A DNA stretch of 64,000 nucleotides from Marinoscillum pacificum (lineage in GTDB: Bacteria > Bacteroidota > Bacteroidia > Cytophagales > Cyclobacteriaceae): positions 1,116,001-1,180,000 of the forward strand of contig NZ_JAMZMJ010000001.1 of NCBI RefSeq assembly GCF_024714495.1, written 5' to 3'. Each line of letters begins with the position of its first letter. Within the stretch, counting starts at the first letter, position 1. Below the pieces are notes generated by a model, which saw only the letters and a program-made list of their open reading frames with translations, did not search any database and had not been told where the DNA came from. Shown here piece by piece: positions 7,801 through 14,114 of this stretch. The position numbers were made by a program, and so were the translations under genes.

Positions 7801-8880
7801 ATCAGTGGTAGTGAATTTGAGTATACATTACCTGACAGTCTTTACAAGCTGCATCTGTCTGAATACTCATACAATCATGTGAACAAAACTATTGATCTTT
7901 CAAATATCAAACTGATCCCGATATATAATAAAGGTGAATTTCAGAGCAAAATAGATTATCAGCAAGATTGGTTTGATGGCTCAATTCAAAACATCAACAT
8001 TTCCGGATTCGAAATTGATTCACTCATTTCTAATGACCTAATATTATTGGAGTCCCTTTCAGTAACCGACTTCACATTAGATACACATCGAGATAAACGA
8101 ATTCCCAGAAAAGAAGGAGAATACAAGGCACTTCCTCAAACATTGATGGCTAAAGCTCCAATGCGAATAATTGTCGACTCAATTAAAGTATACAATGCAT
8201 TTGTCTCTCATTCTGAATTCTCCGAAACTGGAACTTTACCAGGAACTCTCTATTTCCAAAAGATTGATGCACGAATCTCCAATTTCACCAATGATAGTCT
8301 TCAACTTTTAGTTAATCACCATATGAATTTTGACGCGAATGGCATTTTATTAGAAACTGGAAATTTTGACTTAAGTGTAGATTTTGACTTAACCTCTGCA
8401 GATGATCAATATACGCTTCGTGGTTCTGTTGGAGACATGGATTTGACAGAGCTTAATGATTTCCTACAGAATACCGCATTTGTATCTGTACGAAGTGGCG
8501 CCTCTAAAAGTATAAATTTCTATTTCGATGCAAATGAAGAATATGCTCTGGGTGAAATGACCTTTTACTATGATGACCTAAAAATTAGCGTTCTGAATCA
8601 GGAAAGCTATGACACGAAGGGCTTTGGTGCTTCATTGAAAACCTTCTTTGCCAACACCTTTGTGGTCAATACCAAAAATCCACACTTCATATTTGTGAGA
8701 GACGGGAACATATTCCATGAACGGGATAAGACAAAATCAATTTTCAACTACTGGGGAAAGGCGCTACTCAGCGGTGTGGTTAGCAGTATTGGCGCTAAAA
8801 ACAACAAGAAAGAGATCAAAAGCCAAAATGATGAAATCCGTCAGGAATATGAAGAGCTAAAAAAATCAGGCAAACTGTAA
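4825..8880 (+). CDS. Very large AsmA/TamB-like envelope protein
   Basis: The 1351-residue product has a short basic start, one membrane helix (about residues 11-32) and then more than 1250 residues of repetitive beta-strand pattern. Short alternating hydrophobic strands with recurrent motifs such as LxLDSIxIxxP, IxIxxLxIxxG and GxLxF recur throughout. This is the look of AsmA/TamB/YhdP proteins, which form a lipid-carrying beta-groove between inner and outer membranes. The C-terminal 250 residues (NFDLSVDFDLTSADDQYTL..., later GDMDLTELNDFL) fit the conserved AsmA-like C-terminal region, followed by a charged tail. I infer a role in lipid transport or envelope assembly. A TraB/GumN gene follows after 38 bases. 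Confidence 0.65.
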   Translation: MSASNKRLRIIIFRISLLLFITIASSTVYYLVYVYGPEIADTLVQEAVRKQTNNRYEVSYEKIDISILKKNIALENLAFLPINADTLKRSYEIEVPKLEVAFKSIFDIYWNKTISFEHIVISDPKINILRNASDTTKTSLSIESGDLIKLIEKSLFSLEIDSLGISNATVKYKSLRDKEFEILLKEIDLGVSQFHLDSLGNSSKFLFTDNITLRLTNQHFLLADSIHEINVGSLDISTRSENILFRNIQLHPRPNALDANNTYILDIPELNFRGIDFKSAYRENKLKLDSIRILNPKIKIARSKRKNSNKDLLPFLFTLFNRVDVGKMMIDQGSIHYQHHLEDDKYFNSKKLNVEIHEFHLDSSFLQKPFDYQYFEQFRMVAEHTNLFTKDSIKVFSITHFEASSIDSILVFSDLKMDLLNIDTVKSHLSIKAPEIRVAGLDFRSLWLQHEIRANQIQLSSPDLSGYLALAQNSNKRGFLNSISIDQLNIDKSQIDLNLKNQKVSLNDFSTELSKISIPNDSLQNDDFTKYWKTNYIESSDLFLGTLENNIQVGLVKIDSNFYHNKLYRIRQIKGSSTPIDIDTLVINGLKVDSLLHSGFIIFDSLVVHGPHFTINLDQKSDLNTDKLNNLIHKTFFKQVRLDRGKVNVIKNNRIISHMDSISTTLSTFHYDTIIDEYFTGIDFQADTIHISFTELHHGLSGSRISISQNDSTLDIHDLSFMPYSLDSAFNHYKIHSSELKLRQLNFHKLINDQEISFSSGFLTKPDIKITIETPKKEGKNKKPKDLISFESFNIGGGNLNFQNNLTGFSLTSRDFDVLIHDFDMLNDSNLFYAKNYLFDAKQTVIGVKKLDDSIKIGYSIIDTHAGNFSLHDVAFKHSDIFDLHIPNMKVKGLITEHLLDNGWFNMDSLILHEPIVKYGIKNQSDRTKPSNPPNIKINNLSVLDGNIGLHKSDLNFGDSIFLNKLNLQVEGFIYDSLIRVEFSHHLFKSLDISGSEFEYTLPDSLYKLHLSEYSYNHVNKTIDLSNIKLIPIYNKGEFQSKIDYQQDWFDGSIQNINISGFEIDSLISNDLILLESLSVTDFTLDTHRDKRIPRKEGEYKALPQTLMAKAPMRIIVDSIKVYNAFVSHSEFSETGTLPGTLYFQKIDARISNFTNDSLQLLVNHHMNFDANGILLETGNFDLSVDFDLTSADDQYTLRGSVGDMDLTELNDFLQNTAFVSVRSGASKSINFYFDANEEYALGEMTFYYDDLKISVLNQESYDTKGFGASLKTFFANTFVVNTKNPHFIFVRDGNIFHERDKTKSIFNYWGKALLSGVVSSIGAKNNKKEIKSQNDEIRQEYEELKKSGKL

Positions 8881-8918
8881 TATTTAGGTTCCTTTGACTA
8901 ACTAATAGTTAAAACTCT

Positions 8919-9770
8919 ATGAAAAAGTCAATAACTACACTAATAGGCATCTTTATCGCCGCAGTATCTTTTACGGCAGAAGCTCAGGATCAATCATTGC
9001 TCTGGAAGATTTCTGGCAATGGATTAGACAAACCATCTTACATTTTTGGCACTATTCATATTATGTGCTCAGATTATGAACTGGAAGACAAGGTACAGTC
9101 AGCGCTTGCAAACTCAGATCAGGTTTATCTGGAGCTGGACATGGATGATCCTGCCATGACTACCAAAATGCAACAACTCGCAGTAAATAAAGACATGAAG
9201 AACTTCTCATCAGAACTGACAGATGAGGACAAAAAGAAACTTAACGAATTCTTAGTTGCAAACTACAATGCTGGTCTAGAGCAGTTAGGCATTTTAAAAC
9301 CTTTTGCATTGATGGGAATGATTCTGATTAAACGCATATCGTGCGATGCCCCAAACGGCGTAGAAGAGTTAATAAAAACTGAAGCAATAAGATCCAAAAA
9401 AGAAATAAAAGGGCTAGAAACCGTAGAATTCCAAATGGGACTATTTGACAATGTGCCTCTTGAAGATCAAATGGTTTGGATCATGGATTTACTAGAAGAT
9501 GACTATCCAGAAGAATACAGTCAAATGATGGAAGCCTATCAAGAGGAAGACCTTGACAAATTAGAACTATTGATGGCAGAAAGCCCTGGAATGGCTAATT
9601 ACCTGGACATGCTTCTTTATCAGCGAAATCAGAACTGGGTTCCTTTGATTAGCGAGATATCTAAAAACAAAAGCACTTTTTATGGAGTTGGAGCAGCGCA
9701 TTTAACAGGCCAGAAAGGAATAATCTCACTACTAAAAAAAGAGGGATATACTGTCAATCCAGTACTCTAA
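8919..9770 (+). CDS. TraB/GumN family protein
   Basis: The 283-residue protein has a signal peptide (residues 1-22, ...FTAEAQ). The TraB/GumN signature follows: SYIFGTIHIMCSDY near residues 40-52, a VYLELDMDDP strand, EELIKTEA and LETVEFQMGLFD, and a C-terminal FYGVGAAHLTGQKGIISLLKKEGYTV. The GTxH and GAxHL histidines are the likely metal ligands of the family, whose characterised members have peptidase-type activity. The start is supported by the signal peptide and by 38-base spacing from the AsmA-like gene. A shared bidirectional terminator lies after it. Confidence 0.88.
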   Translation: MKKSITTLIGIFIAAVSFTAEAQDQSLLWKISGNGLDKPSYIFGTIHIMCSDYELEDKVQSALANSDQVYLELDMDDPAMTTKMQQLAVNKDMKNFSSELTDEDKKKLNEFLVANYNAGLEQLGILKPFALMGMILIKRISCDAPNGVEELIKTEAIRSKKEIKGLETVEFQMGLFDNVPLEDQMVWIMDLLEDDYPEEYSQMMEAYQEEDLDKLELLMAESPGMANYLDMLLYQRNQNWVPLISEISKNKSTFYGVGAAHLTGQKGIISLLKKEGYTVNPVL

Positions 9771-9780
9771 AACAATTCAA

Positions 9781-9805
9781 AAGGGTTAGTCCTTCACTAA
9801 CCCTT
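9781..9805. terminator. Bidirectional intrinsic terminator
   Basis: AAGGGTTAGT and ACTAACCCTT form a perfect 10-base stem with a 5-base loop between the convergent TraB/GumN gene and the iron-sulfur protein gene. The T-rich flank is weak on the plus strand (AAACTCTATTTT) and modest on the minus strand (TTTTGAATTGTTTT). The hairpin overlaps the stop codon of the minus-strand gene. Confidence 0.7.
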
Positions 9806-10201
9806 AAACTCTATTTTCTTGTGCGAACCGTCACAAAATGGCTTGTTGGATGAAGCACCACAGCGACAAAGCGCTATTGACTTTGATGTCCTATGCTCTT
9901 CCCCTGAGGCTGTTTTTATTTTCACAATTCCATTTACTAGCAAAGGACCATTTTCAGCCACCTCTATGGTTGTTGTAGTACGAAGTTCCTCTTCGGCATT
10001 ATTAATGCTCAGTGCTCCCGAAGGACACTTAGCTACCTGATTACGAATAGCCTCGTCTTCTGCTCCATCCATATCTACCCAGGGTCGTTGGTTAGGGTTA
10101 AAGACTTTGGGTAATCCATGAAAACACTTTTCTGAATGGATACATATATCAGGCTTCCAAACCACTGTGGTTTCACCTTTAGAATATTCTTTAATCTTCA
10201 C
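9797..10201 (-). CDS. YjdI-like ferredoxin domain fused to a CDGSH iron-sulfur domain
   Basis: Two iron-sulfur modules are visible in 134 residues. The N-terminal half is a divergent single-cluster ferredoxin domain (Fer4_19, YjdI type): VVWKPDICIHSEKCFHGLPKVF with Cys20 and Cys26, then VAKCPSGAL. The C-terminal part is a CDGSH (mitoNEET-type) motif, C112-R-C114-G...PFC123DGSH127, which binds a 2Fe-2S cluster through three Cys and one His. No signal peptide is present, so it is cytoplasmic. The stop/start overlap of 4 bases with the YjdJ-like acetyltransferase gene shows translational coupling. Electron transfer or cluster handling is inferred. Confidence 0.9.
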   Translation of the reverse strand: MKIKEYSKGETTVVWKPDICIHSEKCFHGLPKVFNPNQRPWVDMDGAEDEAIRNQVAKCPSGALSINNAEEELRTTTTIEVAENGPLLVNGIVKIKTASGEEHRTSKSIALCRCGASSNKPFCDGSHKKIEFKG

Positions 10202-10476
10202 AACACATCATTAAGTTCTGAATGCTTTTTAAAAACCGACCTGGCATATGGACATAATGGCACGATTGAAATCTGCTTCTCTCGAGCAAAGCCCACTGCA
10301 GCTTCAACCATTTGAAACCCTACCCCCTGTCCTCTTAAATTGTCATGAACCTCCGTATGATCAATAATTATTCGATCCTCCCCTGCCCAGGTGTAGGTCA
10401 TTTCAGCTTTTTTGATTCCATCAACTTTTACATAAAAGCTACCTTTAGAATCGACTTCTTGATGTTCAATATTCAT
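10198..10476 (-). CDS. YjdJ-like small GNAT N-acetyltransferase
   Basis: This 92-residue protein belongs to the short GNAT group (COG2388, YjdJ type). It has the acetyl-CoA loop as RGQGVGFQMVEAAVGFAREK and the ending VPLCPYARSVFKKHSELNDVL, in which CPYA is highly typical. It is coupled to the downstream YjdI/CDGSH gene by a 4-base overlap, the same pairing known as yjdI-yjdJ in enterobacteria. The App1-type gene upstream ends 3 bases away, so all three genes may share one transcript. The acceptor substrate is unknown. Confidence 0.88.
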   Translation of the reverse strand: MNIEHQEVDSKGSFYVKVDGIKKAEMTYTWAGEDRIIIDHTEVHDNLRGQGVGFQMVEAAVGFAREKQISIVPLCPYARSVFKKHSELNDVL

Positions 10477-10479
10477 GTG

Positions 10480-11370
10480 CTATTTGGTTAGTACCTGTAA
10501 GGTAACGCCATGATCTTTAAGGCTGTGATATAAGATCTCTAATTCGTCTCTTTTTGATTTTCGAACATCCCGAATATATACCTCTTCTACTCTTCCTGGA
10601 TACTCCCGCACGATCGATTGATAAATGTATGGATCCTTTTGTCCACTATCACCAATCAGAACAAATTTAACATCAGGAAATACTCTTAAAAGACGTTCTA
10701 TCTTATCCTTTTTATGAGAATGACTTCCACCTCCACTTTTCACCAAATCACGAATACCACTCTTTATATCCTGTAATAACAGAACCCCCTCTGGCAATTC
10801 ATTGTAATTCATAAAATCATTTAAAAAATCGTAGAGATTCCATTCACTGCTACTCACGTAAAACAGCTGTCCGCCTTCACCCATTAACTGGTGATAAAAT
10901 TTTTCGGTACCTCTAAATGCTTTTCTTCGCTGATGATTTTTGGTCAACAACAAATACAGTTTTCTCCATAAACTGGTAGAGTGAGAAACAAGAATCGTAT
11001 CATCAATATCCGATACAATTATCTTTTCAATTTTATTAGCAACAGTAATGTCAAGTTGCTCTGAAATGGCAAATTGCGGAATTGAGATTCTTATTTGTTG
11101 ATTGGTCACCCCTCTAATCTCCGTTTCAAAATACCCATTCTTGTCAGTCTGAATCACCTCAATTTTATCCGGCAATTCAATCTGTACTTCTTCATTCTTC
11201 ATCCCCTTCACCCGATACCTACGTATCATTTCAAGAGCATTTTTGAAGGGGTTGGTAGTGATTTTATCACGTTTCTTTACTGGTGATCGTAACACATGCC
11301 CCATAACGTATGTTATGTTAGTACCAGCGACAGGTTTATATACCTTAAGTGTTGGTTTGATTTCACGCAT
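10480..11370 (-). CDS. App1-family (DUF2183) phosphatase
   Basis: The 296-residue protein has an N-terminal beta-rich region (about residues 1-115) and the App1 catalytic domain. The HAD-type motif is KIIVSDIDDTIL with Asp121 and Asp123. It is followed by RKAFRGTEKFYHQL, FYVSSSEWNLYDFL, the KSGGGSHSHKKDKI stretch and the FVLIGDSGQKDPYIYQ motif. Yeast App1 is a phosphatidate phosphatase and the bacterial relatives are assumed to dephosphorylate phosphatidate or a similar lipid. The gene starts 17 bases from the divergent lipid-kinase gene, a suggestive pair: one adds and the other removes a lipid phosphate. Confidence 0.88.
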   Translation of the reverse strand: MREIKPTLKVYKPVAGTNITYVMGHVLRSPVKKRDKITTNPFKNALEMIRRYRVKGMKNEEVQIELPDKIEVIQTDKNGYFETEIRGVTNQQIRISIPQFAISEQLDITVANKIEKIIVSDIDDTILVSHSTSLWRKLYLLLTKNHQRRKAFRGTEKFYHQLMGEGGQLFYVSSSEWNLYDFLNDFMNYNELPEGVLLLQDIKSGIRDLVKSGGGSHSHKKDKIERLLRVFPDVKFVLIGDSGQKDPYIYQSIVREYPGRVEEVYIRDVRKSKRDELEILYHSLKDHGVTLQVLTK

Positions 11371-11387
11371 AAGTCTTTAATGATAAG

Positions 11388-12266
11388 ATGAAAAAACACC
11401 TTTTTGTTATAAACCCGGTATCTGGAGGTACAGATAAGCAAGGATTAATCGATGACATTCACCAAAAATTCAGCAATCTTTCTTACAAAATTTGGAAGAC
11501 CACTGGTAAGAAAGATAAAGAAAATCTCGAGTCAGAATTAGAAGCATATCAACCTGACATGGTCTTTCTTGCTGGTGGTGATGGCACCATCAATCAACTC
11601 CTGATGCCCATAGTGGATCGAAACATAGAATTCTCCATTATACCTTCAGGTTCTGCAAATGGCTTGGCTACGGACCTGGGAATAAGCATTGAAAATTGCT
11701 TAGATATTCTAGATAACAGCCATAGGACCGAGCTTGACATTATTATGATCAATGACAATCCTATGATACATATGGCTGATTTGGGCTTGAATGCCACGCT
11801 TGTCAAACGATACGAAGAAGAGAACCGTCGTGGATTCATTGGATATGCTATAAGCGCAATTAAAGAACTACCTGCAATCAATCAACCTTTTAAGGCCAAA
11901 ATAATCATTGATGGATCAGCTCAAGAGTTTGAAACCAGCTTTTTAGTCATTGCCAACAGTCAACGCTATGGAACTGGTTTTGAAATCAATCCAAAAGGAA
12001 AAGTGAATGATGGAAAGTTCGAATTGTGCTTAATGAATGAACTCTCGATAGAATCAATATTTGGACACCTGTTTCAAGACACCCAGGAGAATTCAGATAA
12101 AATGATGTTCGAAGTTTTGAGCACAGATCAATGTGAAATTGAATTAAAAGAAAAGGTTAACTTTCAGGTAGATGGGGAGTACATCGGCACCTTTGATTAT
12201 CTGAAAATTAAACCGCACCCTAAATCAGCAAGACTTATCCTTCCAAATACGATTCCTCACCCATAA
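11388..12266 (+). CDS. YegS/BmrU-type lipid (diacylglycerol) kinase
   Basis: The 292-residue protein has the DAGK catalytic fold: FVINPVSGG at the N terminus, the nucleotide-binding motif LAGGDGTINQLL (residues 61-72) and IPSGSANGLATDLG. The C-terminal domain includes GTGFEINPKGKVNDGKFELCLM and a late VDGEYIG. These are hallmarks of the YegS/Rv2252/BmrU family, which phosphorylates diacylglycerol or related lipids at the membrane surface. The 17-base divergent spacing from the App1 phosphatase gene means their promoters must overlap inside each other's coding ends or leaders. Confidence 0.92.
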   Translation: MKKHLFVINPVSGGTDKQGLIDDIHQKFSNLSYKIWKTTGKKDKENLESELEAYQPDMVFLAGGDGTINQLLMPIVDRNIEFSIIPSGSANGLATDLGISIENCLDILDNSHRTELDIIMINDNPMIHMADLGLNATLVKRYEEENRRGFIGYAISAIKELPAINQPFKAKIIIDGSAQEFETSFLVIANSQRYGTGFEINPKGKVNDGKFELCLMNELSIESIFGHLFQDTQENSDKMMFEVLSTDQCEIELKEKVNFQVDGEYIGTFDYLKIKPHPKSARLILPNTIPHP

Positions 12267-12523
12267 CCCAAGTAAGTTTCATTATAACCGGTTGCAGTGT
12301 GTAGTTAAAATCGGACTGAAATTAAAACTTGATTTAGGCACAAGGCTTTACAAGATCTTCCTGACTTTTAAATGTTTGGGTTATATTTTACGAACAATAG
12401 ACCCAGGAAAATCCATTTTCTTATCTATCTCTGATAAGAAGACACTTGAGAAGAGAAGGAGCTCTAATCACCATAAAAGCGTAACTACCTTATATTAATC
12501 AATGCGGAATATGAATTTACTAT

Positions 12524-12736
12524 TTAGTGATTATACCTTTTGGCATATGGCTTCTGAAGTTTCTTGAGCTGTTTCCCTTTTTTAGCATCAAGTTCTCTAG
12601 AGTGTTTAAGATCATTCCATGAGTAATTTCTTGGATTGCGAGAAGCACTGCAAGAACTAAATAAACTCAGAAGAAATAAAAATAGCACAGCTGCCAAGAG
12701 TTTCACTCTGGCAGGCTTTAATTGTAGCTGAAACAT
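12524..12736 (-). CDS. Small basic lipoprotein
   Basis: The 70-residue product begins with a signal peptide (residues about 10-29) ending in the lipobox LFSSCSA. The mature part is basic and polar (SRNPRNYSWNDLKHSRELDAKKGKQLKKLQKPYAKRYNH) and probably binds anionic surface material, although that is inference. No family is recognised. About 250 bases without a convincing gene separate it from the lipid kinase. Confidence 0.6.
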   Translation of the reverse strand: MFQLQLKPARVKLLAAVLFLFLLSLFSSCSASRNPRNYSWNDLKHSRELDAKKGKQLKKLQKPYAKRYNH

Positions 12737-12885
12737 AACATTGCTTGGTTGTTGTAAATGTAAATATATAAATATTTTTTATACTTATTCCAATATTACG
12801 TTTTATCTGAAATTATATTTTCAAATTGGTTGAAAAGAATTTTGCATTTTTTTTCACCAACTCTTTTTTCACTTCAAAAATGTTC

Positions 12886-12893
12886 TATATTTG
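12886..12893 (+). promoter_or_regulatory. -7 box of the tRNA-Pro promoter
   Basis: TATATTTG matches the Bacteroidota -7 consensus exactly. It lies 62 bases before the mature tRNA, giving a 5' leader of about 55 nt. The expected -33 region is a T-rich tract (CTCTTTTTTC) without a clear TTTG. Confidence 0.65.
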
Positions 12894-12954
12894 CATCCGC
12901 GTTTACAACGAAGGGATAGCCAGAAGGGAAGAAAAGCTGTAAAAACGCATTGTT

Positions 12955-13028
12955 CGGGGCATAGCACAGTCCGGTAGTGTACCTGGTTTGGGACCAGGGG
13001 GTCGTAGGTTCGAATCCTGCTGCCCCGA
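12955..13028 (+). tRNA. tRNA-Pro (anticodon UGG)
   Basis: A complete cloverleaf is visible. The acceptor stem CGGGGCA pairs with TGCCCCG at 13021-13027 and the discriminator base is A. The D arm contains AGCACAGTCCGGTAGTGT. The anticodon stem CCTGG/CCAGG encloses the loop TTTGGGA (anticodon TGG). The T arm GTAGG-TTCGAAT-CCTGC carries the invariant TTCGAAT. CCA is not encoded. An intrinsic terminator follows 15 bases later. Confidence 0.97.
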
Positions 13029-13042
13029 CGAACAAAAACAAA

Positions 13043-13071
13043 AAAGCTCTGAGAAATCAGGGCTTTTTTTT
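13043..13071 (+). terminator. Intrinsic terminator of the tRNA-Pro transcript
   Basis: AGCTCTGA and TCAGGGCT form an 8-base stem with one G-U pair, extended by flanking A-T pairs, over a GAAA loop and followed by eight T. Confidence 0.85.
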
Positions 13072-13449
13072 GTTAGTGGAGTACAGTATTTAAGTACAGT
13101 TCTGGGATCAAGGATCAATCTGTATTTCTGGGATCAATTGGATCAAGGATCAATCCGAGAATCTGTGGGGAATGTCAGAATAATCTAATTTAGCCTTTAA
13201 AAAAGAGCTTTGGATTTAACAGCATGGGAATTACTACTACCAGAAGGGATGCTGGATTACTTCGAGGTAGTTTCTGCATACAAGCATATCATTGATTACA
13301 CGATCTAGACCAAATATCCACCACTACCTCTAATTGATTAGACTCACCACATTTCGAGCCTGCCAAAAATCATTATCTGTACTAATTAAAATACAGAATT
13401 ACTACATAATGTACCCCTAGATTAGCTCATCCATTTAACACAGTGAGCC
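13072..13449. other. Gene-free interval after the tRNA gene
   Basis: No convincing coding sequence is seen on either strand. The left part holds short direct repeats: AGTACAGT at 13080 and 13093, and the GGATCAA series listed separately. The rest is unremarkable AT-rich sequence leading to the next gene. I found no copy of the tRNA 3' end here, so there is no direct sign of an attachment site. Confidence 0.5.
13105..13155 (+). repeat. Short tandem-like repeat of GGATCAA
   Basis: GGATCAA occurs five times at 13105, 13112, 13131, 13140 and 13147. The longer unit GGATCAAGGATCAATC is present twice (13105-13120 and 13140-13155), and TTCTGGGATCAA is present twice (13100-13111 and 13126-13137). The arrangement suggests local duplication. 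It is too short and irregular for a CRISPR array. Confidence 0.6.
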
Positions 13450-14112
13450 ATGAAACTTAAGTTTATCACCAACTTTGGAATGCTTATTTTCCTGATGAGT
13501 ACTTTCCACATAATAAGACTATTTGATTTCAGTTACGAATCAGAACATCCAAGCCTTAATGAATACTCTACAGAGCCTGACATCCATCTTAATAATGTCA
13601 GACACTACTATACTAAAGAAGCTGATCACAATCGCAGCATGTATCACCTAGATCAAGCGATACAAAGCATCAAATACCTTGAAACTGATGTTGATCTAAA
13701 TACTAGTCAAATAGTAGATGAGGCAATTGAAAAGTTAAAATATATCTATGAAGAAATAAAAAATGACACACTTGTAAATGAAGACCTAAATCATGCATTT
13801 GAGTTCGCACTTACCAGCTTGTCATTAGCTGAACTTCGTGTTTCCGAACGCTATGCTGAATCGAATAAACTAGAGCTATCAAGAATTGCTCTTAAATACT
13901 CAAAATTGCATTTGAAACATGCTCTTGAGTATTCCTTCAACGACAGTGCTTCGCACTATGAAAAACATGTTTATGAACAAATTGACTCCCTCTTAGCTAA
14001 CTTTGAAGATGCACCAGTATTCATTACCGAAAAAATAGATTTGATGATTGACGAAATGGATAGCCTCCTTCAATTAGAAAGAAATCAATTAACCAATTTG
14101 TCAATTAATTAA
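13450..14112 (+). CDS. Unknown membrane-anchored helical protein (paralogue of the 32180 gene)
   Basis: The 220-residue product has one N-terminal hydrophobic segment (about residues 6-22) and an otherwise helical, acidic body. It is clearly related to the protein encoded at 32180-32803. Both share EPDI-L-N near residue 40, RSM-HL--AI--I--LE, a LK-IY-E block, the strongest block AEL-VSE-YAES, then AL-Y--LH-K-AL and a Y--IDS segment, in the same order and spacing. I do not recognise a published family. The pattern of regularly spaced helices suggests a four-helix or TPR-like periplasmic domain. It stands alone between the tRNA gene and the convergent epimerase gene, whose end is 2 bases away. 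Confidence 0.7.
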   Translation: MKLKFITNFGMLIFLMSTFHIIRLFDFSYESEHPSLNEYSTEPDIHLNNVRHYYTKEADHNRSMYHLDQAIQSIKYLETDVDLNTSQIVDEAIEKLKYIYEEIKNDTLVNEDLNHAFEFALTSLSLAELRVSERYAESNKLELSRIALKYSKLHLKHALEYSFNDSASHYEKHVYEQIDSLLANFEDAPVFITEKIDLMIDEMDSLLQLERNQLTNLSIN

Positions 14113-14114
14113 CT

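Noticed and set aside
12292-12498. Possible 68-codon gene with a TTG start between the lipid kinase and the small lipoprotein
   Set aside because: No signal peptide, domain or promoter is visible, composition is like non-coding DNA, and no neighbour spacing supports it.
12988-13188. Open frame running through the tRNA-Pro gene on the plus strand, and another on the minus strand
   Set aside because: Both overlap the tRNA and its terminator; they are chance frames.
13072-13449. CRISPR array or attachment site after the tRNA
   Set aside because: The repeats are 7-16 bases, irregular and without spacers of constant size, and no duplicate of the tRNA end was found in this interval.
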